NCBI RefSeq assembly: GCF_900156895.1 | Contig: NZ_FTPD01000003.1 | Span: 1 to 64,000, forward strand | Reading direction: 5' to 3' | DNA: 64,000 bases | Source of the DNA: Mesorhizobium prunaredense | Lineage (GTDB): Bacteria; Pseudomonadota; Alphaproteobacteria; Rhizobiales; Rhizobiaceae | In this document: one piece after another, positions 29,162 through 39,307 of the stretch | Layout of the letters: every line of letters begins with the position of its first letter | How positions within the stretch are numbered: the first letter of the stretch is position 1 | Notes under the pieces: model-generated | Databases searched by the model: none | Seen by the model: only the letters and a program-made list of their open reading frames with translations | What the model was told of the DNA's origin: nothing | Made by a program: the position numbers and the translations under genes

Positions 29162-29412
29162 ACAATTAACTCCAATGGGGATAGCTAGGGCGGGATGGCT
29201 TCCAGACCAGCCGGATTGTGGCGGAATTTGGCACGGTCGTCAGGGCGAGCGCGCCGTTGACATCGATTGAACCCCCTCTTATCTGTCCAACGACTTTGCG
29301 TCCAGAACCGTTTTCCGGGCGCTTTTTGCGTTTGTCCGCGTTTCACGTGGATTTGATGGGGCCGGCCGGCACCCGTCGCAACGACTTGGAATGCTATCGA
29401 AAGGACCATTGA

Positions 29413-32145
<2,733 letters not shown>

Positions 32146-32170
32146 GGCGCCGAGGCTTTCGCTCTACGAT

Positions 32171-32470
32171 GGACCCCCCACCCTAACCCCTCCCCACAAG
32201 GGGGAGGGAGACTTCCGCTGGCGCTGACCTCGGCAAATTGCCTGCTTTTTTTGACTCCAAAGGGAAGTTAAGGGCGCGCGGCAGCGTTCCCTCCCCCTTG
32301 TGGGGAGGGTTAGGGTGGGGGTACACCTTCGCAAGAAGCCAAATGCGAATGCCCTGCCGTTCACCGGGAGAATATCCCCGAAGGGCGGATGAGGGGCAGC
32401 GTTGGCGTCCGCGATTAGCCAATCTCCCCACTTGAGGGGGAGATGGCCGGCAGGCCAGAGGGGGGCACCG
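32171..32470. repeat. Repeat-filled intergenic region after secA
   Basis: An inverted pair: 'CCCTAACCCCTCCCC' at 32181-32195 with 'AAGGGGGAGGG' behind it, matched by 'CCCTCCCCCTT...GGGGAGGGTTAGGG' at 32289-32316 (about 33-bp arms). A second unit, 32350-32470, carries 'GGCGGATGAGGGGCAGCG' as at 28165-28181 and 'CTCCCC...GGGGAGATGG'. No gene was found in 32146-32616. Confidence 0.75.
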
Positions 32471-32616
32471 TCCCGCCGGCGTCAGACCACGAATTTTTGT
32501 ATCTCGACCGGCAGGTTCTTTGGCACGCCCTGGACGTGGCGAAGGAAAGCCCGCCCAACCGTTTCTTAATGTGTTTTCGCTAGACCCAGACCCGAAAAAG
32601 AGGCGGAAAGCGGAGT

Positions 32617-34026
32617 GTGATCAGGGTGCGCTTTTCCGCGGCGACGACAGCCGGGCGGTTTCTGCCGCAGCGCCTTGCGCTGCGCGCAAAGCCGCTGCTT
32701 GGCCGCATCGATGCCGTGCTGTTCACCGCCGACGAGCGCGGCGAAGCCAGCCGCATGTCGCTGATCGCCTTTTCCATCCGCATCGTCAGCGCCGTCATCG
32801 CCTTTGTCAGCCAGGTGCTGATGGCGCGCTGGATGGGCTCGTTCGAATACGGCATTTTTGTCCTTGTCTGGGTGACGATGGTCATCGTCGGCAACCTCGC
32901 CTGCCTAGGCTTCCATACCTCGGTCATCCGCTTCATTCCCGAATATCGCGAGCGCAACATGCTGGCCGAACTGCGCGGCATCGTGCTGACCAGCCGCCTG
33001 TTCGTGCTGGTCGCCTCGACCGCGATCGCCGGGCTGGGCGCGCTTGGCGTCTGGCTGCTCTCGCCGTTTATCGAGAACTACTATGTCGTGCCGTTCATCC
33101 TCGGCCTCATCTGCATGCCGATGATCGCCATGTCCGATCTGCTGCAGGGGCTGGCGCGGGCCAACTCGTGGGCGCTTTTTGCGCTGGCGCCGACTTATCT
33201 GGTTCGGCCGGTGCTGATCCTGGCGCTGATGGCGCTGATGCTTCTGGTCGGCTTTGCGCCCGATGCCAGGACGGCGATTTTCGCCTCGATCGCCGCTGCC
33301 TATGCCACCACGCTCGGCCAACTCATCGGCATCACTGCGCGCATCGACAAAAAAATCCCCGCCGGGCCGATGAAGCTGCATTTCGCGCAATGGTTCTTCG
33401 TGTCGCTGCCGATCTTCCTGGTCGAAGGCTTCTTCTTCCTGCTCACCAATGCCGACGTGCTGATGGTCGGCGCCTATATGAGCCCCAACGACGTCGCCGT
33501 CTATTTCGCCACGGTCAAGACGCTGGCGCTGGTGCATTTCGTCTATTTCGCGGTCAAGGCAGGCGTTGCCCAGCGCTACGCGCAATTCACCCATGGCGAG
33601 CCCGAAAAGCTCGCCGCCTTCGCCCGCGAAACCGTGTCGTGGACGTTCTGGCCGTCGCTGTTGATGGCGCTGCTGGTGCTGGTGCTGGGCGAGCCGATGC
33701 TGGGCTTGTTCGGGCCTGAGTTCGTTGCCGGCTACCCGCTGTTGTTCCTGCTGGTCTTCGGCGTCGTCGCCCGCGCCGCCGTCGGTCCCTGCGAAAGCCT
33801 GCTCACCATGAGCGGCAACCAGAACATCTGCGCCGCCGTCTACGCCATGACGCTGGCCTTCAACATCGGCCTCAATCTGGTGCTGATCCCGCTTTTCGGC
33901 CTGTGGGGCGCGGCGATGGCCACCGCCTTCGCCATGATCTTCGAGGCCGGCGCGCTGTCCTTCACGGTCTGGCGCAGGCTCGGCATCGTCATGGTCATCT
34001 TCGTAGCCGCCAAAGGAGCCGTCTGA
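32617..34026 (+). CDS. Polysaccharide/lipopolysaccharide flippase (MOP superfamily, Wzx-like)
   Basis: A 469-residue inner-membrane protein with about 12-14 hydrophobic helices and a polytopic pattern of the oligosaccharide flippase family ('IVSAVIAFVSQVLMARWMG', 'VLMVGAYMSPNDVAVYFATVKTL'), which moves lipid-linked saccharide units across the membrane. The GTG start at 32617 is weak; ATG 32758 directly before the first helix is possible. Its stop overlaps the ATG of the following acyltransferase gene (TGATG), so the two act in one pathway, probably surface polysaccharide export plus acyl modification (inference). Confidence 0.86.
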   Translation: MIRVRFSAATTAGRFLPQRLALRAKPLLGRIDAVLFTADERGEASRMSLIAFSIRIVSAVIAFVSQVLMARWMGSFEYGIFVLVWVTMVIVGNLACLGFHTSVIRFIPEYRERNMLAELRGIVLTSRLFVLVASTAIAGLGALGVWLLSPFIENYYVVPFILGLICMPMIAMSDLLQGLARANSWALFALAPTYLVRPVLILALMALMLLVGFAPDARTAIFASIAAAYATTLGQLIGITARIDKKIPAGPMKLHFAQWFFVSLPIFLVEGFFFLLTNADVLMVGAYMSPNDVAVYFATVKTLALVHFVYFAVKAGVAQRYAQFTHGEPEKLAAFARETVSWTFWPSLLMALLVLVLGEPMLGLFGPEFVAGYPLLFLLVFGVVARAAVGPCESLLTMSGNQNICAAVYAMTLAFNIGLNLVLIPLFGLWGAAMATAFAMIFEAGALSFTVWRRLGIVMVIFVAAKGAV

Positions 34027-35306
34027 TGGCTGCCACCCCGTTGCTCGAGGAAACCAGCGGCGGCCCGGCCGGCGCCCTGGTGTCGGGCCTCGCCGGGCTC
34101 GCCCGCGAAGCCGATCCCGCCCATATCGAATTGTTGGCCAACGGCCGACCCCAGCGCAAACTGGCTATTTACGCCGCCTCCGCCGGCTTCGACCTGGTCG
34201 AGGAACTCGACTATCTCTGCGCCCGCACGATCGAGCCCAACGTCTTCTTCAACCCGCGCTTCCTGGCACCCGCCATGCCGCGACTGGAAGACCGCGAGGT
34301 GCGGCTGGCGGTCATCCGCGACGGCGACGAATACCGCAACCGGCTGCGCTTGCTGGTGCCGTTCTCGGTGGAGCGGCCGGCGACGCCGATGGGCGTGCGG
34401 GTGATGCGCACATGGTCGAGCCCGTTCGGGCCGATCGGCTCGCCGCTGGTCGACCGTGACGATCCCGTCGGCGTCATCGAGGATTTTTTCGCGATGCTGT
34501 CGCGGCCGCATCTCAAGCTGCCAAAAGTCTTCGTGCTGCCCGACATCCGGCTCGACGGCCCGGTGGCCAGCCTGCTGGCCACCGTCGCCGAGACGCGTGG
34601 CCTGACGCTGGTCACCACCGGCAAGGCCGAACGCCCGATGCTCGAAAGCGAGATCGACGGCGATGAGTATCTGAAGGCCTCGCTGCGCTCGCACCATTAT
34701 CGCGAGTTCCGCCGCCTGAAGCGCCGCCTCGCCGACCTAGGCAGGCTGGAGCATCAGGTGGCGCGCGGACCGGAAAACATCCGCCATGCCATCGAGCGTT
34801 TTTTGACGCTCGAGGCCGCCGGCTGGAAAGGCCGCGAGCGCACCGCCATGGCCATCGACCGCTACCGCGCCGCCTTTGCCCGCGAGGCCGTGCACCGGCT
34901 GGCCGAACAGGATCTGTGCCGCATCCATTCGCTGACACTCGACGATCGCACCATCGCCAGCCTGATCGTCTTCGTCGAGGCCGGCGTCGCCTACACCTGG
35001 AAGACGGCCTATGACGAGACGCTCGCCGCCTATTCGCCGGGCACGCTGCTGATGATCGAGGTGACCAGGCAGCATCTCGACGATCCCAACATCATGATGA
35101 CCGATTCCTGCGCCGTGCCCGACCATCCGGTGATGAGCCGGCTATGGACGGAGCGCAGGCCGATCGGCACGCTGGTCATCGGCCTGACGCCGGACGCCGA
35201 CCGCCTCGCCCGCCAGGCGGCGTCGCAGCTTCACCTCTACCGCGAAACCCGCAACATGGCGCGCCTGCTGCGCAACCGGATGAAGAACTTGCTGGGACGG
35301 CGGTAG
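34026..35306 (+). CDS. GNAT-like acyltransferase (BioF2/CelD-type)
   Basis: A 426-residue soluble protein of the Acetyltransf_6/BioF2-like (CelD) group. The GNAT core is at about 215-380: 'YLKASLRSHHYREFRRLKRRL', 'EHQVARGPENIRHAIERFL' and 'AYTWKTAYDETLAAYSPGTLLMIEV', all typical of this family, which acylates polysaccharide precursors or transfers amino acids. Donor and acceptor are unknown. Start ATG 34026 is coupled to the flippase by a one-base overlap. Confidence 0.85.
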   Translation: MAATPLLEETSGGPAGALVSGLAGLAREADPAHIELLANGRPQRKLAIYAASAGFDLVEELDYLCARTIEPNVFFNPRFLAPAMPRLEDREVRLAVIRDGDEYRNRLRLLVPFSVERPATPMGVRVMRTWSSPFGPIGSPLVDRDDPVGVIEDFFAMLSRPHLKLPKVFVLPDIRLDGPVASLLATVAETRGLTLVTTGKAERPMLESEIDGDEYLKASLRSHHYREFRRLKRRLADLGRLEHQVARGPENIRHAIERFLTLEAAGWKGRERTAMAIDRYRAAFAREAVHRLAEQDLCRIHSLTLDDRTIASLIVFVEAGVAYTWKTAYDETLAAYSPGTLLMIEVTRQHLDDPNIMMTDSCAVPDHPVMSRLWTERRPIGTLVIGLTPDADRLARQAASQLHLYRETRNMARLLRNRMKNLLGRR

Positions 35307-35807
35307 GGCAAAGGCTGTTCTCCCTTCTCCCCGTGTGGGAGAAGGTGGCCGCCCACGGGTCTGTCCTCCGGCAAGCCCGAGGACAGGCTCCGCTCGGTCG
35401 GATGGGGGGTGCTCCAGCTTGGCACCGACTGCGCTCCATCCAGTAACCGTCTTGGCGCTGCGCGCCAATCCACCGCCCGGGGCGAGTCACGGGCCTCGCC
35501 CGCCCTTCGGGCCCCACAAGGGGAGAAGGAAGAGGGGGCAGCGCCGGCTGGTGGTCGCGGCGCATCATCCAGGACCATCGCCTGGTCTACCGCGCCGCCG
35601 CGTCGGCTAAAAATTGGCAGCTGCAGGCCGGTCGGCGGCGACCGTCCACAGTCCCTTTCAGACTCAGTCGAAGAACTGTGTCGAGGGCCTAGGTCATCAG
35701 GGTTAATTCTCCCAACCAGCGGAAAGGATTAGCATCGGCGATCGGCCGCGCAACCAGCATCATTGCCGCCTTGCACGGCCAGAACAAAAAAAGTCTGGGA
35801 GGAATGC
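35307..35807. repeat. Intergenic region with GC-rich palindromic repeats
   Basis: 501 bp without a supported gene. 'TTCTCCCTTCTCCCCGTGTGGGAGAAGG' style hairpin near 35320-35347 and 'CCCCACAAGGGGAGAAGG' near 35511-35528 belong to the same repeat family as the elements at 28.0 and 32.2 kb. No tRNA, terminator or promoter could be defined. Confidence 0.55.
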
Positions 35808-36416
35808 ATGACGAAAACAACTCGCTTCAGGCGTCGCAGTATTTTCGCTTTGATCGGTCTTGTTGGAGGATGTCTGACCGCGGCCGCAGCTCAGGCCGCC
35901 GAGCCTGACAAGGCCGAGATCGATGCCCTGAAACAATCGCTATCGAAGTACGAAGACTACAAGGCCGCCATTCGCGACCTCTATCTGTCGACGGTCGGAT
36001 GCGTTTATTACAGCGGCGAAAAAGTGGCTGGAGCTATGGATTACCCGAAGGGCGCGATGGGCATTCATTTCGTCAACGTCGCGAGCGTCAGCCCGACACC
36101 AGATCCGACGCGCCCCAATGTCCTTATCTATGAGCCGGTCGACGGCGGCTTGCGCCTGGTGGCCGTGGAATGGCTTGTTCCGCTGACGCCCGACACCAAG
36201 GAGCCGCCGAAACTGTTTGGACAGACGTTCCAGGGGCCGATGGAGGGGCATTATCCGCTTATTCCGGTGAAATTCTACCATTACGATCTTCACGTCTGGC
36301 TGTTCAAAGACAACCCACTTGGAATGTTCAGCCCGACGAACCCCGATGTGAAATGCGACAATTACGCGTTTCCGATGCCGGAGCAGCCGACCAAGATGGT
36401 GCCGGGGCCGATGTAA
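35808..36416 (+). CDS. Exported protein of unknown function
   Basis: A 202-residue protein with a clear Sec signal peptide (charged 'TKTTRFRRRS', hydrophobic core, 'AAAAQAA|E' cleavage). The mature part contains 'AIRDLYLSTVGCVYYSGEKVAGAMDYPKGAMGIHFVN' and 'LHVWLFKDNPLGMFSPTNPDVKC', with two cysteines able to form a disulfide; similar exported rhizobial proteins have no assigned role. ATG 35808 is placed by GGGAGGA upstream. It is the last gene before the tRNA-Leu and lies outside the island. Confidence 0.72.
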   Translation: MTKTTRFRRRSIFALIGLVGGCLTAAAAQAAEPDKAEIDALKQSLSKYEDYKAAIRDLYLSTVGCVYYSGEKVAGAMDYPKGAMGIHFVNVASVSPTPDPTRPNVLIYEPVDGGLRLVAVEWLVPLTPDTKEPPKLFGQTFQGPMEGHYPLIPVKFYHYDLHVWLFKDNPLGMFSPTNPDVKCDNYAFPMPEQPTKMVPGPM

Positions 36417-36534
36417 CTGTGACTTAGGCAACGCAATCCAAAGGTGTCAGGAAGGGCCGGCCTCAATTGCAGTTATCCCAGGGCGCGCCTGGGATAACCT
36501 CCCCCAGAGCTTTCAAGGCGTCTCGGGTGGAAAA

Positions 36535-36619
36535 TGGTGCCCCTAGCCGGGATCGAACCAGCACTCCTTGCGGAACTCGATTTTGAGTCGAGCGCGTCTA
36601 CCAATTCCGCCATAGGGGC
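36535..36619 (-). tRNA. tRNA-Leu(CAA)
   Basis: 85 nt including the encoded CCA. Acceptor stem GCCCCTA/TAGGGGC, D-loop GGTAGACG, anticodon stem CTCGA/TCGAG with loop CTCAAAA (anticodon CAA), long class II variable arm, and T-arm 'GGTTCGATCC'. The 5' half plus promoter is repeated exactly at 46681-46780; the 3' half is not. This is the target of the island insertion. Confidence 0.95.
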
Positions 36620-36686
36620 TCAGGCCGGGCGGCCTGGATGGGCGCGGACTATACGGTTGGAGGCCTGTTCGTCAACTGGCCAATTC
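36587..36686. repeat. Island left boundary repeat (100 bp)
   Basis: Identical over 100 bp to 46681-46780. Six further bases GATTTT (36579-36584) also match, with two mismatches between. It ends at 'TGGCCAATTC', after which the two copies diverge. Confidence 0.9.
36648..36675 (-). promoter_or_regulatory. Promoter of tRNA-Leu(CAA)
   Basis: TTGACG (36670-36675) and TATAGT (36648-36653) with a 16-bp spacer, about 28 bp from the tRNA 5' end. The identical promoter sits at 46742-46769 in the right copy, where it now points into a truncated tRNA. Confidence 0.7.
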
Positions 36687-36783
36687 CCGGCATGCGGCGA
36701 TGCTGCCTAGGCAGGGTGTATAGCCTTTTTTGCCGGCGAATGCCGACGCAGTAACGTAGCTGAACCACAATGATCGTATTGCT

Positions 36784-37761
36784 TCAGTTCGAAGCGGGTT
36801 TCTTTTTGAGCGCAACGTACTCTTCGCGATCATTGTAGGAAACCGCGACAGCGCTGGTCGCCTTGGTCGAGAGCCTATTCACGTAGTTGTCCATATGGTG
36901 GTCGGCGAGGTCGGCAAGACCGATGGAGCGCGACAACTCTCCGAGGGAAATGCGATCGGCATCGTGCTCGGGTAGGAACACGTAGCGCGGACCTTCCAGG
37001 AGAATGACTTCTGGACCGATATGCTGGTACGAACCATGAATACGGTTGAATACAGTTGTCGGCGGCAGCATCGGCACGATGTCGTTCTCATCGACGACAC
37101 GGGTGATCGTCAGAAACCCAAGCCGTTCGACGCCGGCCGAGGTGGTGAATTTCGGCTGCCCGAAGGTGACGACCTTCACGACGTCGTAGTCATCCTCGAC
37201 CATGTATATCGCAAGTAGCGCAGCGATCGCTCCGCCCAGCGAATGTCCGGTTATGAAGGTCTTGTAGTTCGGCTTCAGATACGGCTTCATGTCATCGTAG
37301 ATGGCACGAGCTGTAGCGTCGAAGCCGGAATGGACCGGGATATCGATATCCAGATCCTGCCGGACTCTTATCTCGATGTCTTCGAAAATGTTCTTTTTGT
37401 TGGCCGTTCCGCGGATCGAGATGTATTGGCTCTTGGCTTTGTCGTCCCGCTCGACGAAATACAGCGCATCGGTCTTGCCCGGCGAGCCGACGCGCACCGT
37501 GGAGGGATATTTGGCGCGGATGGCCGCTTCCGCTGCATAGGCGGTCTTTGCCCTACCGGCATAAGCGGAAAGCTCTACGAAATCGACTTTGCTGGGCGTG
37601 ACCGTCGAACCGAGCGCCAGCAATTCCTTGGAAGAAACTCCGACGCAACCCGTCAACGCCATCGTGCAGAGAGCGATCGCTGTCAACATTTCGACAGCGA
37701 GGCGTGGTGGCCGAAGAATTGTGGTGCTGCGGCTCTGCCTTAATCTGCGTTCTTCGCCCAT
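36784..37761 (-). CDS. Lipoprotein with class 3 lipase domain
   Basis: A 325-residue alpha/beta hydrolase. The nucleophile elbow 'FITGHSLGGAIAALLA' carries the catalytic Ser; the Asp/His partners are likely in 'VVDENDIVPMLPP' and 'IHGSYQHIG'. A hydrophobic signal ends in a lipobox 'ALTGC', so the protein should be a lipid-anchored envelope esterase/lipase. The start is uncertain: ATG 37761 or ATG 37689. First gene inside the island; no lipase chaperone or secretion partner is adjacent. Confidence 0.85.
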   Translation of the reverse strand: MGEERRLRQSRSTTILRPPRLAVEMLTAIALCTMALTGCVGVSSKELLALGSTVTPSKVDFVELSAYAGRAKTAYAAEAAIRAKYPSTVRVGSPGKTDALYFVERDDKAKSQYISIRGTANKKNIFEDIEIRVRQDLDIDIPVHSGFDATARAIYDDMKPYLKPNYKTFITGHSLGGAIAALLAIYMVEDDYDVVKVVTFGQPKFTTSAGVERLGFLTITRVVDENDIVPMLPPTTVFNRIHGSYQHIGPEVILLEGPRYVFLPEHDADRISLGELSRSIGLADLADHHMDNYVNRLSTKATSAVAVSYNDREEYVALKKKPASN

Positions 37762-37785
37762 TGCGCTGCACCGGTGAACTCTTCT

Positions 37786-37998
37786 CTAGCAGTAGTATAC
37801 ACCAACAGCGCAGCGCCGCACGGTGCGACGCGCTACGCCGGCAACGCTAACCGGCGTAAGCGGACGGCCGACCCTGGCCTCGGCGCCTGAGATGAACCCA
37901 TATGAGCCGGAAACCGCAAACCTCTCTGAGGCTCCCATCCCGACAAGTCCGATCACCCCGGCGAGGAAAACAGTTGTCACCTTGTTTGTCATGGTCAT
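37786..37998 (-). CDS. Small exported protein
   Basis: About 70 residues with an N-terminal hydrophobic segment ('VFLAGVIGLVGMGA') and a basic C-terminal block 'GRPLTPVSVAGVARRTVRRC' that recurs in small rhizobial proteins found beside DUF2092 genes. No function is known. Its start overlaps the stop of the DUF2092 gene by four bases (ATGA), so the two are translated together. Confidence 0.65.
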   Translation of the reverse strand: MTMTNKVTTVFLAGVIGLVGMGASERFAVSGSYGFISGAEARVGRPLTPVSVAGVARRTVRRCAVGVYYC

Positions 37999-38792
37999 TG
38001 GTTGCCTCCTGGGGAAAATTGACTGGGCAGTTCATCCGTATCGGTGAGTTCCGTCGCCTCGACCTTCTTGGCATCCGTCGTGTTCTTGAAGGCGAAATCG
38101 TCGGCCGCGACCTCGCTGCCAACCTTCCAGTCCCTGACCTGGACGCTGTATTGCGGGCCTTGGTCCACCTCCTTGGAGGTGATGACATAGCGGCAGGGAT
38201 AGGGGCTCTCGCCCTGCGCGATCCAGATCTGCCAGTCGACCTCCTTGGCCCGGAACGCCAGGTGATCGCATTCGGTGCCGCCGATCACGCCGCTGCCGAG
38301 GTCCTTGATGTCGGTCACGCCGTCCATCAGCACGTCGTAGACATTGGACGTGAGCAGATCGGCACCGGGGACGGGCCTGTGGAACTTGTCGCGCAGCTCG
38401 TCGATCAGATGATCAAGATCGCCTGGGACCTCGGCTTGGGCGTAGAGGTTGGCATTCTTACCCAGCAGAGTGAGCGTCTTTCCGTCGAAGATCATCTCCA
38501 CGCTAGCAAAGCCGCCGTCGCGGGTGGCGCGAATCTTGTCGGGACGGCTGAGGGCGGCGGTGCCCGAACTCGCGAACAGGAGCTTCTGATGGTCACTAGT
38601 GACGACTTCCAGGTTCGTATCGTAGCCGAACGAAATCATCTGCTGTGCAGCCATGTAGTCCGACATGGCTTTCAGCATGCTCTTGGCGTGAGTCTCGTCG
38701 GCGTTCGCGGCCAAAGGCGCTGACAGGCTTAGGGCGGCCGCCAGCAAGGTTGCTTTTGAAATTTTGGTCGTTTTCGATCTGAGGCTAATCAT
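37995..38792 (-). CDS. DUF2092 domain exported protein
   Basis: A 265-residue periplasmic protein of the DUF2092 family, distantly LolA/LolB-like in fold, role unknown. Signal peptide 'KISKATLLAAALSLSAPLAANA|D'; the mature part shows 'YMAAQQMISFGYDTNLEVV', 'GKTLTLLGKNANLYAQAEVPG' and 'DHLAFRAKEVDWQIWIAQG', all typical. ATG 38792 with GAGGAGGAG nine bases upstream sets the start. A longer open frame to 39302 fuses it artificially to the neighbouring broken membrane gene. Often found next to arylsulfatase genes in Rhizobiales, as here. Confidence 0.86.
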   Translation of the reverse strand: MISLRSKTTKISKATLLAAALSLSAPLAANADETHAKSMLKAMSDYMAAQQMISFGYDTNLEVVTSDHQKLLFASSGTAALSRPDKIRATRDGGFASVEMIFDGKTLTLLGKNANLYAQAEVPGDLDHLIDELRDKFHRPVPGADLLTSNVYDVLMDGVTDIKDLGSGVIGGTECDHLAFRAKEVDWQIWIAQGESPYPCRYVITSKEVDQGPQYSVQVRDWKVGSEVAADDFAFKNTTDAKKVEATELTDTDELPSQFSPGGNQ

Positions 38793-38809
38793 CAGACAAC
38801 TCCTCCTCA

Positions 38810-39224
38810 TTAGCTCCTCCTCATCGTCGCACGCATCATCCACTTTTGGAACGAGTTTAGCGTGCCGCATGCCCTTCCTTGTCTCGCACTCCAAGTCAAA
38901 AGTGATGTCAGGAGTATGTGCAGGACAACCGCCGGCCACAACAGGATGCCGGTGAAGCCGCCTGTGAAACCGAGGCAGGCGAGATACAGAGCGACGGCCG
39001 TGCTGTAGGTCAACATCCCGAGCAGTGGCGAACCCGGCCAGCAGGCGACTCCCAAGGGCGAGGCCTGCGACCCGTGCGACCGGTAGGGCGATGCCGGCAA
39101 GTTCCTGGCCGAGCAACAGCCGCCCGACGAGCGACGGGACGACGAACAAAGCCACCCCTGTCAAGACTTCACCGACGGCCGCGAAAATGAGCACCTTCTT
39201 CATTGTACCAGTCCGCTCGGTCAT
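38810..39224 (-). pseudogene. Frameshifted small integral membrane protein
   Basis: Starts at ATG 39203 or 39224 ('KKVLIFAAVGEVLTGVALFVVP', 'GRLLLGQELAGIALPVARVAGLAL') and continues, in another frame, as 'GVACWPGSPLLGMLTYSTAV' and 'GFTGGFTGILLWPAVVLHILL'. The two halves join near 39048-39056, where two bases appear to be missing. The repaired product would be ~130 residues with four helices, a known unnamed rhizobial family. Pseudogene unless programmed frameshifting occurs. Confidence 0.75.
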
Positions 39225-39307
39225 TCGCCCTCGCGACTCGATTGGCAATTGCCAGGGCCGCGAGGGGCTTTGCTTGACCATGGCGCAAGCCAGGCCAACC
39301 AAAGGCG

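Noticed and set aside
37995..39302. A single 435-residue fusion protein of membrane helices and DUF2092
   Set aside because: The DUF2092 part has its own start, ribosome site and signal peptide; the upstream part is a frameshifted separate gene whose true C-terminus continues in another frame.
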